Origin: Odobenus rosmarus divergens
Lineage: Eukaryota > Chordata > Mammalia > Carnivora > Odobenidae
Assembly: GCF_000321225.1 (NCBI RefSeq)
Contig: NW_004450266.1
Location: 7,728,145-7,792,144, forward strand
Reading direction: 5' to 3'
DNA length: 64,000 nucleotides
A program made the position numbers and the translations under genes. The notes below the pieces were generated by a model. It was not told the DNA's origin. It worked only from the letters and a program-made list of their open reading frames with translations, and ran no database searches. Positions 22,838-33,109 of the stretch are shown in pieces. The number at the start of each line of letters is the position of its first letter. The first letter of the stretch is position 1.

Positions 22838-23053
22838 AAGTCTCAGACAAACCATGAGAGACTCTTGATTCTGGGAAACAAACTGAGGGTTGCAGAAGGG
22901 GAGGTGGGGGGGATGGGGCAATTGGGTGATGGGCATTAAGGAGGGCATGTGATGTGATGAGCACCAACTATGATACGTAACTGATGAATTATTGAACACT
23001 AATAATGAACACTGAAACTAATGATGTACTATATGTTGGATTAAAAAAATTTA
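22838..23053 (+). mobile_element. Carnivore L1, 3' end
   Basis: Starts around 'gtctcagacaaaccatgagagactc', then 'gggaaacaaactgagggttg', 'gatgggcattaaggagggcatgtgatgtgatgagcac', 'ctgatgaattattgaac' and 'tgtactatatgttggattaaaaaa'. It matches the carnivore L1 3' UTR also seen at 56880-57100. Only about 215 bp remain. Followed immediately by a SINE. Confidence 0.85.
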
Positions 23054-23275
23054 GGGGCACCTGGGTGTCTCAGTCAGTTAAGCATCCAACTCTTGGTTTC
23101 AGCTCGGGTCACGATCTCATGGTCAAGATCAAACCCTGCTTCGATTGGGCTCCACACTCAGCATGGAGTCTGCTTGGGATTCTTTCCCTCTCCCTCTCCC
23201 TCCCCACCTTCTCGTTCCTGTGCTCATGCACTCTCTCTCTCTCTTTCTAAAAAATAAATAAATAAAATCTTAAAT
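23054..23275 (+). mobile_element. CAN-SINE, older subfamily
   Basis: Head 'ggggcacctgggtgtctcag', then 'catccaactcttggtttcagctcgggtcacgatctcatgg' of the older subfamily, CT-rich part and (AAATAAAT) tail. It inserted at the A-rich end of the L1 3' end, a common landing site; A/T-rich flanks hide the target-site duplication. Confidence 0.88.
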
Positions 23276-23279
23276 TTTT

Positions 23280-23590
23280 TAAAAAGTTAGAGCCTTTCAT
23301 AAATGATAGACATATGGTGGTTAAAGAAATTATAGGAATTTTCAGTATACTCCATAATTCATTAACATTTTAAAATGCAAAATAAAGTTTTAATCATTCT
23401 CCAGAGGAAAAAAATTATGACATAACGATTTTCAGAGGCTGAGAAAGGGAAAACATGTATGTATGAGAGCCAAAACCTCTTCTACTATAACAGAAATAAA
23501 AAAAATGCCTAAAATGGATAAATCAAGAAATGGTAATATAAGTGATTTATTTAGACATATAGTGATCAATACCAATGAAAACAGACAAGT
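23280..23590. other. AT-rich sequence, possibly old LINE
   Basis: AT-rich, with 'agaaatggtaatataagtgatttatttag'. Probably an old LINE together with the next feature, but not assignable. Confidence 0.3.
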
Positions 23591-23775
23591 AAATGGTTCA
23601 AATATGTGTGAGTCCAAAAGCTGGGGGTGAGGTGAGACAAAGTACAATTCTTTTTTGCATTTTAATCTTCTCTGTAGTATTTAAATTCTTAAATCATGTC
23701 CACGTGTCCATGTAGCAATTTTATGATAGCAAAAATGAATTCAGGAAAAATAAAATAAAAATGTTCTATATCTGA
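23590..23775 (+). repeat. Possible old LINE 3' end
   Basis: 'gctgggggtgaggtgagacaaagtac', then T-rich sequence and 'aatttaaattcttaaatcatgtccacgtg...agcaattttatgata' ending in A-rich DNA resembles old L1/HAL1 3' ends. Confidence 0.4.
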
Positions 23776-23908
23776 GAAGCAAACGAATATGTTGCTATAA
23801 AACTTGGTTATTAGACTAGTGTTTCCTTCAGCCTGCTCACACTACACGAGCCATGGATTATGTGCACAGAAGCAATGACTTCATAGGCTGTTGAACATTT
23901 CAGGTTTT

Positions 23909-24105
23909 TTTTTTTTTTAAAGATTTTATTTATTTATTTGAGACAGAGAGAATGAGAGAGAGAGCACATGAGAGGGGGGAGGGTCAGAGGGAGAAGCAGA
24001 CTCTCTGCCGAGCAGGGAGCCTGATGCGGGACTCGATCCAGGGACTCCAGGATCATGACCTGAGCCGAAGGCAGTCGCTTAACCAACTGAGCCACCCAGG
24101 CGCCC
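23909..24105 (-). mobile_element. CAN-SINE, minus strand
   Basis: Reversed SINE of the subfamily with 'gcacatgagaggggggaggg' and 'gactccaggatcatgacc'. Perfect 16-bp target-site duplication at 23893-23908 and 24106-24121. Closely resembles the copies at 38102 and, in the other orientation, 29541 and 51858. Confidence 0.96.
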
Positions 24106-24124
24106 GAACATTTCAGGTTTTAAA

Positions 24125-24400
24125 TAGATCTCCCACAATCAGAACCTCTGTGCAGTGGGAAGTAAATGGGTAAAGATTATTGGAATGAAAATTCTGAACT
24201 TTCTAATTGTTGCTGTTCATCCTGGATACATACCAGACTAGTTTCTCCCTTTTTAATTATTTATTTTGATTTTCAGGAAATCAGAAGAAAATTAAATGCT
24301 CAAAATAATAATAATTATGCCATAAGCCAAAATAAAGCAACAGTCTGGAAGGAGTCCAAGAAAATGCTTTTCTATGAATATACCTGGGAGAAAAGACAGT
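24125..24400. other. Unique non-coding sequence
   Basis: No supported feature; a 78-codon frame at 24166-24402 lacks motifs. Confidence 0.35.
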
Positions 24401-24404
24401 GAAG

Positions 24405-24590
24405 GATACTAATATTTACTGAGTGCTTACTATGTACCAGGCTTATCCAAGCAATTCATTCTCTCCCTACCATAGCTTTGTGAGACAAATCACCACCTTC
24501 TTTTTAGAGATGAAGAAACTGACTAACAGAGAGGTTAATAACCTCCACAACAACACAGTGGTGTGCTTCAAATGGGATACTGATGTGCAA
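24405..24590 (-). repeat. MIR, reverse
   Basis: 'tactgagtgcttactatgtaccaggcttatcc', 'tagagatgaagaaactgactaacagagaggttaa' and 'cacagtggtgtgcttcaaa' in reversed MIR order. Confidence 0.75.
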
Positions 24591-24599
24591 GGATATTGA

Positions 24600-25080
24600 T
24601 CTCCTCAGGCCTCAAGGAGGTGGAGCCCTTTACTCAAGTGTTTCAAGTAAGTGTCATTATCTATGTGCATTGTGGTGTGGACAAGGTTGGAAACACTGCT
24701 TCAAGCAGAAATAAATCAGCCTTCTTACCCTTCAATTTTCAAGATCTCTCTGTTCTAAAAAAGCATCCTACTTGGCGGGTAAAAATTTATTGCAATAGAA
24801 AATTTTTATTTAAGGCAGGACACATGTATCAACCATTTCGATCGCCTCATTTTTCAGCCAGGGAAATGGGTCCAGCAAGTAAGATGACCTAGCCTAGAGA
24901 GGGCTTCTATTGCAGTTGGTCTTCACCCATCCTGGGGAGCAGGAAAGCAGAGATGCTTGGGGCTGTGCTGTGGTCTGCTTTATTATGGCTCTGACCAGAT
25001 GGCATCACAGTGGATGGTTGCTGGTTCGTCTTTTTCCTTGGCTAGGGAGCTCTAGTTGGAGAGGCACTGAGTCTTATGTA
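24600..25080. other. Unique non-coding sequence
   Basis: Carries good single splice-donor matches at 24650 and 24878, but without long frames between acceptors. Not enough for an exon call. Confidence 0.3.
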
Positions 25081-25084
25081 GTTT

Positions 25085-25165
25085 TGTGTGCCCAGCACTA
25101 GAACAGTGTCTGGTACATAGCAGGCACTCAAAATTTGTTAAGTGAATAAATAATTAAAATTTGTG
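25085..25165 (+). repeat. L2 3' terminus
   Basis: 'cccagcactagaacagtgtctggtacatagcaggcactca' is an L2 end, with 'gtgaataaataa' at its tail. Confidence 0.7.
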
Positions 25166-25204
25166 CTCATAGGCTCCCGGGTCAAGCTCTATCTCCCTAG
25201 CATG

Positions 25205-25395
25205 TTAGCTCTCTGACTTCAGACAAGTCATGTATAATGGTAAATGGGCATAAAAGGTATTAGGTGATTGTGAATATTACACAGGATTATAATAATAATG
25301 ACACACCTTATTAACAGCTAATATTTAGTGAATGTTTACAATGTGACAGGCAGAGTTACAAGTGTCTTGAAAGTATTAACTCGTTTAGTTTAAAA
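25205..25395. repeat. Two MIR scraps, opposite orientations
   Basis: 25205-25290 ('tgacttcagacaagtcatg', 'aatgggcataaaa') looks like a plus-strand MIR. 25310-25395 ('agctaatatttagtgaatgtttacaatgtgacaggc') looks like a reversed one. Confidence 0.5.
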
Positions 25396-25399
25396 TACA

Positions 25400-26145
25400 T
25401 TTTTAAATTGTAAATAGTATGGTTGATATATGTGGGCAATCATTAGAGCTCGTTCTACAGTGTATTTCCCACTGCATTAGAACTCAGTCTGGGGTATATT
25501 TGGTTTCAGTTTCTGGTACTCCTTTGGAAGTACGTGCAAAGGTACAGATGACTTAGACAAAGACTAAGAGTTAGAGTTCTCTCCTGCCACTCTGTCAGAA
25601 TGGCACTGGGCAACAGGGGAAGGGATGGGGATCGCATTTCTTCTAATGGGTGTCTCTATCTGCCTTAAGAGAGAAAATTACTATTCTCCTAATAGACAGA
25701 ATGTCACAGAAAAGTTCAACCTTCTTCATAATACTGTAATTAGTATTTCATATACTATAATTTTAGTCTTGATGAGATAAGCACTTTCTGAAGAAATTTC
25801 AATATCTATATTGCTAGTGCTAGCAAAAAAAGCAATTTAAAATGACACATTTTAATACATAATAGCTGCCCCAACCTTTTGATGTAGCAGCATGAATATC
25901 AAATTCTGTGAGAGAGAATGAGGTTTGAGGTGCCTTCAAGGGGTTGGTGCCTTTATAGCAAACGCGACATGTGTCTGCTGAATGGCACCAACTTCAGCCC
26001 CCTGGGTCTTTTGCTGATCAGGCTGGTGAGTAAGTTCCCTTGAGTGAATCTTGTCATAATTCAAGCAGACTCAACCACAGGACTCATGATGCTAGGAACC
26101 CAGTGGCATCAATTGTAGGTAAGCAGGAGGAAGAACATTCATAAC
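25400..26145. other. Unique non-coding sequence
   Basis: No repeat or gene recognised. Splice-donor-like sites at 26024 and 26118 lack paired exons. Confidence 0.35.
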
Positions 26146-26149
26146 TTTG

Positions 26150-26335
26150 AATCACCTACCATGTGCTACGGATTATGTTTTACAAACATTATGTCATCAA
26201 TCCTCATTTTGTAGATGAGGAAACCGATGCTCAAAAGGGTGAACTCACTAATTCTTATGTAAGAGCAGTAGGTATTTGAACCCAGGTCTACCTAGTTAGA
26301 AAATTCATGCTCTGAACACTGCAGTGGGCCACCTC
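26150..26335 (-). repeat. MIR, reverse
   Basis: 'cctaccatgtgctacgg', 'atgtcatcaatcctcattttgtagatgaggaaaccgatgc', 'tttgaacccaggtctacc' are a clear reversed MIR. Confidence 0.8.
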
Positions 26336-26339
26336 CCTG

Positions 26340-27035
26340 GAAACAAGTTATTTATCAAATAATTCTTTGCTGGGTGATCAGATCCCCTAGCTACATACAC
26401 TGAAGGTAAGTCACTGAATGGGAAAAAAAAGTGAATACCAAAATTTCCCACTATATTTAAATAGGGATATATATTCCCCGAAAATACCCTAGTTGGTATG
26501 ATAGCTAGCAGTTGGAATAAAGAAATGCTATCATTTGGCTTGTTATCTTTTCTGTGACTATTGGGTTAAGACTGCCTGCAGTTATCATGACAGAGTGGTT
26601 TGTGATTACAAAAGCTCATAAACAGCCTCAATGCCTACCTCCTCTGAAAAGGGAAATACAGTGGTTTTGCTTTGGCATTGTGCTATCTTCCTATGAGTTT
26701 TTATTTCAACAAGATAACTTTGATCATTTTCCAAAGAACTATAAGAGATGTACAGATTGGGATATCTGCTGGGAAGTGCAGGTGGGGGGTAATTAAATTG
26801 GGTTCCCTCCATTTGGATGGTGCTCTTGACCAGTGTTAATGATTACTGTCACTGTGGGGACAGCACAAATGTCAGTACCATTATCACTCATAGTATGAGG
26901 AGGAAGAAGAGACACTAGGAGAAAGGACAGGTGGAAGGAGAACAAGGGAGGGAAGAAGACAAGGATATTTATATGTCATAGATATATATTAATATTTATA
27001 TAGATATTTGTAATGTGCTGTTGGAACCCAAATGA
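26340..27035. other. Unique non-coding sequence
   Basis: No supported gene. Purine-rich at 26895-26965, and a TATA-rich patch at 26968-27012. Confidence 0.35.
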
Positions 27036-27052
27036 TAGAAACATTAATTCTT

Positions 27053-27247
27053 TTTTTTTTTTAAGATTTTATTTATTTGACAGAGGGAGACGCAGCGAGA
27101 GAGGGAACACAAGCAGGGGGAGTGGGAGAGGGAGAAGCAGGCTTCCCGCTGAGCGAGGAGCCTGATATGTGGGACTCGATCCAGGACCCTGGGACCATGA
27201 CCTGAGCCGAAGGCAGACGCTTAATGACTGAGCCACCCAGGCGCCCC
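27053..27247 (-). mobile_element. CAN-SINE, minus strand
   Basis: Reversed SINE, main subfamily ('gggaacacaagcagggggag'). Imperfect target-site duplication around 'acattaattct' (27041-27051) and 'acattaactct' (27251-27261). Confidence 0.93.
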
Positions 27248-27334
27248 AAGACATTAACTCTAATGGTTAAGAATCAGGAAATGATCCACAGTAAAGATAA
27301 CATTCAAGCTAGAAATGAATTATGTGATGTTATG

Positions 27335-27450
27335 AACGGAATTGTGTCTCCCAAATTCATAAGTTCAATCTGTAAGCCCCAATGTAACTATATTTAGAGA
27401 TAGGGCCTTTAAGAAGGTCAATAAGGTTAAATGAGGTACATATATTTTTA
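27335..27450 (+). mobile_element. MLT1-type LTR, 5' fragment
   Basis: 'gttatgaacggaattgtgtctccc', 'aattcataagttcaatctgtaagcccc', 'tatttagagatagggcctttaag' are the start of an MLT1/MST-type LTR. The rest is missing. Confidence 0.65.
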
Positions 27451-27545
27451 TGTCTTCTTTATATATGTACCCCAACATGTAGCAAATAACTGATCCTCCA
27501 TAAAGAATTATTGAATGCATGGAAGAATTTGTGGATGGATGGATA
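27450..27545 (+). repeat. Possible L2 terminus
   Basis: 'gtaccccaacatgtagcaaataactgatcctccataaag' and 'attgaatgcatgga' resemble a decayed L2 end; (GGAT)n units follow at 27534-27546. Confidence 0.4.
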
Positions 27546-27574
27546 GATAACTAAAAATTAAGAACTACCCACAT

Positions 27575-27970
27575 GTCTTAGTCTGCGAGGGCTGCCCCAA
27601 CAAATATCATAAATACCACAGTCTAGATGGCATAAACAACGGACATTTATTTGGCCATGATTCTGAAAACTGGATGTCCAAGATCAAGGTGCTGGTTGGG
27701 CTGGTTTCTCCTGAGGCCGTTCTCTTCGGCATGCAGATGGTTGTGCGCTCAGTGTGTCCTCACGTGGCGTTCTTCTCTGTGCACGCACAGCCCTGCTATC
27801 TTTTCCTTTTCACCTAAACACAATTCTATTGCATTTAGGGCCCCAGTGTATGACCTCATCTAATCTATTTAACTTCTTAAAAGCCCTCTCTTCTCCAAAT
27901 ATGGTCATATTGGGTGCTACAGATTCAACTTACGAATTTGGGAGGACAAAATTCAGTTCATAACATCCTA
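27575..27970 (-). mobile_element. MLT1/MST-type LTR, reverse
   Basis: 'cttagtctgcgagggctgcc', 'ataccacagtctagatggcataaacaac', 'ggatgtccaagatcaaggtgctgg', 'gtgtcctcacgtggcg', 'gaatttgggaggacaaaattcagttcataac' run the length of a reversed LTR. It lies 125 bp from the plus-strand fragment at 27335. Confidence 0.8.
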
Positions 27971-27999
27971 TCATTCCACTCTAGCTTGAATGTTATCTT

Positions 28000-28110
28000 T
28001 ATTGTGGATTAGTCCATAATTCTTACCATTAGAATTAATCTCTCTCTTCTTTGGGCTCCCATAACACGTTACAAATACCTATGCTTAGAACTCACCAGTT
28101 TGCTCTTTTT
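28000..28110 (+). repeat. L2-like fragment
   Basis: 'cttctttgggctcccataacacgttacaaatacctatgc' fits the L2 3' region. The following 28110-28560 may continue it but is too diverged to state. Confidence 0.45.
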
Positions 28111-28620
28111 TTCGGATATGGAAACCTCCTTCCTGGCTGGTCTCTGCCATTGGACTTACTCTCATTCTATCTCTCTCAATTTGTAAACCTGTCAAAGTGA
28201 ACTTACGAAAATGCTCATGGAACCATGCTACTCCTCAGCTTTCATCTTATCAGTGAATTTGTGAACATAAATGGAACTCTTTGGGATGAGTTTAAATTCT
28301 TTACACCTGCCTATGTAATAAAACTCTTCTTCCAAATCTCTTATCATCCATCACCCTGCAGCCACTCTGTCCCACGGGCACCTCTGCTGTTTAAGAAGGC
28401 CTGGCCATAAGAATGCTGTCCTTGCTGCCTGCAGATCTCTGGTCCAAAGTTCTGTGCGTCTCACTGTGGTGACCCATGGCTATGCACAGATACACATTGC
28501 TTTACCCTCTCCGTGGTTACGGACATCCCCTGGCCCCTTTACTCAAACTCCTCTTATTCTTTCCTTTGTGTTTTAATTTTTTTTTTTACATTTTTCCTCA
28601 AAATGTGCCCTGGATAGAAG
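28110..28620. other. Non-coding stretch, no firm call
   Basis: CT-rich in places; possibly L2-derived. T-run at 28577-28589. Confidence 0.3.
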
Positions 28621-29178
28621 TCATAATAAGCTGTATCTAGAAATAATCATACACATTGAAACATTGGCAGGGACAATTCCCACTGCTGATAATCAAGGGG
28701 TAGCTCCTATCAGATGAATATTATTACATAATAACTATAAACGCTGGAAAAAATATGTTGAAAGCACAGGAGAACAACCAAAAGGCCCAGAAACAGGAGC
28801 GGGTGTGTATTCTTGGGACATTTTTAACGACTTTTTGTCTAAGAGTAGGCTCTAGTCGGTACCACAGTAGGTGGGTAAAACTCAGCTGGAAGAGATGCAG
28901 TGTTGGTGGCTGGAAGAGCCAGTGGTGAGAGGCTACTGTCGTAACAGAAGTGGAAAAAGAAGGGAAGAAATCCAAGAAAAGATAAAGGCAAAGAAGCAGA
29001 CTGCTAAGTTCTGCATGGAAACTCTGCCCAAATTTCTGGCTGCCCTCTGAACTATGCTGGCATAAGGCAGATCCCAGTTCCCAAATAAGGTAAAAGAAGC
29101 AAACAGAGATTGCAGAGGATGGATACCAGAGGAAAGCCAGAATTTGGAAGTTTGAGTTCAGTGAAGTGAACTGTCAGT

Positions 29179-29204
29179 TAAATAAATAAATAAATAAATA
29201 AATA
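29179..29204 (+). repeat. (AAAT)n microsatellite
   Basis: About six tandem AAAT units within the old L1. Confidence 0.85.
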
Positions 29205-29540
29205 CACGTCAAAGGAACCTAAGAGAATCTGAGTTTCTACAATGTATGAACCATAATGTTTAAGGCACAATACTTAGGGGAAAAAGACCAAGAACTTATT
29301 AACCAGAAAACAACAATATCCTCTTCAAAATGAGGCTAAAAATAGACATAACAGATAAATGAAAATTGACAGGATTTGCTATCAGCAGACCTATGCCATA
29401 GGAAATGTTGAACGGAGTTCTTGAAGATCGAAGTGAAATGATGACAGCTGGAAAACTCAGAAAGGAATAAAGAGGCACCGGAAATGGTAAATATGCAGAT
29501 AAATACAAGAGACTATATATCCTCTAAAATACACATGTCT

Positions 29541-29741
29541 GGGGTGCCTGGGTGGCTCAGTTGGTTAAGCGACTGCCTTCGGCTCAGGTCATGATCCTGG
29601 AGTCCCGGGATCGAGTCCCGCATCGGGCTCCCTGCTCGGCGGGGAGTCTGCTTCTCCCTCTGACCCTCTTCCCTCTCGTGCTATCTCTCTCATTCTCTCT
29701 CTCTCAAATAAATAAATAAATCTTTAAAAAAAATAAAAAAT
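29541..29741 (+). mobile_element. CAN-SINE, plus strand
   Basis: Subfamily with 'aagcgactgcc' and 'cctggagtcccgggatcgag'. Perfect 15-bp target-site duplication at 29526-29540 and 29742-29756, inside the old L1. The A-rich tail extends into 'aaaaataaaaaat'. Confidence 0.96.
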
Positions 29742-30172
29742 AAAATACACATGTCTGATGTCTCTTTAAAGGGGAGAAAAAAGATAACATCGGATTGTGG
29801 AGTTTATAACACACATAGATGCAGTACATAGGACAACTCTAGCATAGGGGAAACAGAGGTGTTAAATAGAATTACATAGTTACATGGCTTGTACATAATG
29901 TGGAACAATTTTAACTCTAGGTAGACTATGAAATATTAAGGATGCATATTTTAATTCCTAGAACAACCACTAAAGTATAAAAATGTATAGCTTATAAGTA
30001 AAAAAAATATTAAAATGAAACTCTTAAATAATATTTTAGTTAACAAAAGAGAAGGCAGAAAGGAAATACAAACAAAAAAAATAGATGGGACAAATAGAAA
30101 ACAAATAATAAAGTGGTAGACATAAATCAACCATATTCGTATTACATTAAATTTAAATGGACTAAACATCCT

Positions 30173-30353
30173 ATTTTTTTATTATTTATTTGAGAGAAAG
30201 AGAGCACTAGCAGGGGCAGGTGGGGCAGGGAGGAGCAGAGGGACAAGGAGAAGCAGACTCCTGCTGAGCAGGGAGCCCGATGCGGGACTCGATCCCAGGA
30301 CCCTGGGATCCTGACCTGAGCCGAAGGCAGACGCTTACCCGACTGAGCCATCC
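30173..30353 (-). mobile_element. CAN-SINE, minus strand, head shortened
   Basis: Reversed SINE whose head ends at 'gactgagccatcc', lacking the outermost ~10 bases of the usual 'cacccaggcgcccc'. Target-site duplication of 12 bp with one difference at 30161-30172 and 30354-30365, so it was truncated at insertion. Confidence 0.92.
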
Positions 30354-30455
30354 ACTAAACATTCTAAACAAAAGACACTGTTTGCCAGAATAGATAACAA
30401 AACAAGACACAACTCTATGCTTTCTAAAAGTGATTGCTTTTAAATATAAATCCCA

Positions 30456-30643
30456 GGGTGCCTGGGTGGCTCAGCTAGTTAAGCCTCTGACTCTTGATTT
30501 TGGCTCAAGCCATTGATCTCATGGGTCGTGAGATCAAGCCCCACGTCGGGCTCTGTGCTCAGTGGGGAATCTGCTTGGAGAGTGTCTCCTTCTGCCCCTT
30601 CCCCTGCTCATTCTCTCTCTCTCTCAAATAAACCTTTAAAAAA
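30456..30643 (+). mobile_element. CAN-SINE, older subfamily
   Basis: 'gggtgcctgggtggctcag', 'tctgactcttgattttggctcaagcc' and a short tail 'caaataaaccttt'. Target-site duplication of 15 bp with one difference at 30441-30455 and 30644-30658. Confidence 0.92.
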
Positions 30644-30659
30644 TAAATATAAATCTCAT

Positions 30660-31680
30660 GTTCTTTATCCCTTTCATACGACTTCATAGACTGCATAAAT
30701 GGGCCTAAGACTCCAAATGACCCAAGTTCTTAGAATATTGAGAAAATAATTTTAAAAATCTAAAACCACAATACAACTTATGATAACATGGATTAGTTAT
30801 CTCTTTCGGATACAGTGTCTTGGCTCAAATATCTCTGAGTCTACCCCACATGGGAACCAAGAACAATCTTGAAAGCTAATCTTCAGAGTCCCCCTCTGCC
30901 TGACCACACTCTGAGTTAAATCCCAAAAGGGAAGTGGAAAAGCAACACCTCCATCCTCAATAGAGCTGGTATATGGACTCACCTAGAGAGAGGAAGCGTG
31001 AGACAAAACAACCTCTTTTCCTTCCTACCACACCCTGGTCAGAAAAGATCAGTGTTTCCTTTACCTTCCTTTATGTCATGCCCCTCTCAGACCCTGCAGT
31101 AGCAGGGCTCCTGGCCTTGCTGTCATAGGTGGAAAGAGGGCTCACTCTGGTGGGCTCCAAGTGGGTCTCCTACACTCAGCGTTTGCTATGTTAAAGAAAA
31201 CAAAAGAACTTGTAAAATATCTTCTCTCATAAAGTTTAGATCCTCTTTTGCATATCTGAAGCTAAAATTTTGATCATTCTATTTTCCTTATTCTTTTTTC
31301 AACATTCTGCCAGATGAACCCTACATTTTGACTAGAAAAATATGTGTCTTTTACTTGCATAAATATCATGTATTTAGAAAGAAAAAAAAAACAACACAAT
31401 AATTAAACAATATTCCTCCCAGTAGAGAAGCTTGCTATAGATGCCAAATGAATACAATAAAACACTATACACACAAATATTTAAGTTTCACAAAGAAAAA
31501 TCAAAATTGTAAATTAAAAAATCTGTAGCATTTTATACCTCTTGAGTAATAATAAACATTATATGATTTCTATTTAGTATTTATGATGCCTAGAAATATT
31601 TCAGCATCATCTACAATTATTACAAGACAATTAAAATTTAACTTTTATTTGGTGTAGGCTATTTACATCCAGTGGGACAG
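30660..31680. other. Non-coding stretch, no recognised feature
   Basis: First half mixed composition, second half (31200-31660) AT-rich. No long frame, no repeat recognised. Confidence 0.4.
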
Positions 31681-31746
31681 GTATGTGTGTGTGTGTGGGG
31701 GGGGGGTGTGTGTATACGTGTGTGTGTGGTGTGTGTGTGTGTATAC
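31681..31746 (+). repeat. (GT)n microsatellite with G10 insert
   Basis: GT dinucleotides broken by ten consecutive G (31697-31706) and by two 'gtatac' units. Frames through it (cysteine/valine repeats) are artefacts. Confidence 0.92.
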
Positions 31747-31929
31747 ATTAGTGTCCAGTTCTCTGTATAGATATTCAATGATTTTCTGGTCTTATAAATC
31801 AGAATCTTTAAGTTGTGGGGAGTTACTTATGAATCATGTCCATTTAATTAAAAATTTTCATTACTGTAGAAATTCTGAAAAACACAATAAAAGCAATAAT
31901 TTATAATTGCCCTTTAGGTACTGTGAGCT

Positions 31930-33105
31930 ACACACATGTGTTTCTTTGCTCTGAAAGCTGGCAGGGCCCAGAAGCAACGATATCTTGGCAGCAACGAGCA
32001 AAACTAGCACCTAGATCTTGATTTCTAACGCCATTCTCCAATGAAAGGAACCAGGGCTCCTTGGAGAAATGGCTGATTTTATGACTGGGGCAGGAAATAT
32101 ACAAGATGAGCCTAGAGCATCTTATAGTGCCAGAAAGTACAGAAGATCTCAAAGTTTACACATACACACACACATACACAATACGCACCCCAAACAAATC
32201 TCAATAGTGAGTTCATGTCGAAGGTACACAAGGGCCAAATGAAAGAGTTCCTGATGGTTAGAGCTGGAACAATTTGCAACAAAATAAATAAGGTAGTATT
32301 GGATTTTAACCCAACGCATAAAGTAAATATCCATGAGTCCGTACTGATTTAAATAAATGGTTGAATAAATAAATGGGAATATTTCATGCGGAAGGATCCC
32401 AAATAATTTATGCAGACACTTCTCCCTTAAAGGCATGGAACACAATTCCCCACTCCTTAAGTGTGAACTACCCACAGTGACTTTCTTTTAAAGAGTAAAA
32501 GATGAAAAGAGGAAGAAAAATCATAACTTTACAGTAGTAAAACCTGGCAAATACTGTGTCACACCACATGATCAAGACTAACATCAACATGATAAGTCAT
32601 ATTGGTAGCAAGTACCCTTACTAAGATGTGATGTAAATAGTCCTTTACTTTGTGGTCTTCCTTTCCAAAAACATTAACCAACTTTAATTATGGAAACGCA
32701 CACCCACACAGATCCCACTTGAGACGCTTTCTACAAAATCCCTGACCAGTAATTCTTCAAACTGTCACAGTTATCAACACCAAGAAGTCTGAGAAATTGT
32801 CATGACCAAGAGAAGCCTAGGAGGCATGCCTTCTAAATGTAAAATGGTATCTCATATGGGATCCTGTGACAGTAAAAGGACATTTGGGAAAAATGAGAAA
32901 ATCTCAATAAAGAATGGATGTCAGTTAAAAATAACGTATCAAGATCGGTTCACAAATTGCGACAAATTTGCCATATTGATGTAAGATGCTAACAGTGGAA
33001 GCAACAGGGTATAGAGGGTGTGAGGTACATGAGCGATCTCTGTGCCCATCTTCCCAATGACTCTGTAAAAATAAAAGTGTCCTAAAATTTTAAAAAGTTT
33101 ATTTA
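31930..33105 (+). mobile_element. Old L1 (L1ME-like) 3' UTR, long
   Basis: Over 1 kb colinear with an old L1 3' UTR: 'aatatccatgagtccgtactgattt', 'aattccccactccttaagtgtgaactaccc', 'acaaaatccctgaccagtaattcttcaaactgtcac', 'gagaagcctaggaggcatg', 'catatgggatcctgtgacag', 'ttgatgtaagatgctaacagtgg'. A CA tract at 32158-32186 lies inside. Confidence 0.85.
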
Positions 33106-33109
33106 AAAT

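Larger units (their letters stand above)
28620..30450 (+). mobile_element. Old L1 (L1M-type) body, split by SINEs
   Basis: The inter-ORF and ORF2-start region of an old L1 is recognisable: 'ttgacaggatttgctatcagcagacc', 'gaataaagaggcaccggaaatgg', 'gatgggacaaatagaaaacaaataataaagtgg', 'ttacattaaatttaaatggactaaac', 'gataacaaaacaagacacaactctatgc'. SINEs at 29541 and 30173 interrupt it and one at 30456 adjoins its end. The start near 28620 is approximate. No intact frame remains. Confidence 0.75.

Noticed and set aside
19314..24105. Clustered similar repeats as a CRISPR-like or segmental array
   Set aside because: The repeats are independent SINE insertions in both orientations, with different target-site duplications and irregular spacing.
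24596..24892. Two possible micro-exons (donors at 24650 and 24878)
   Set aside because: The donors are good, but acceptors are weak and the exons would be only 20-40 nt; expected by chance in 64 kb.
31685..31906. Cysteine/valine-rich plus frame
   Set aside because: Product of the GT microsatellite.
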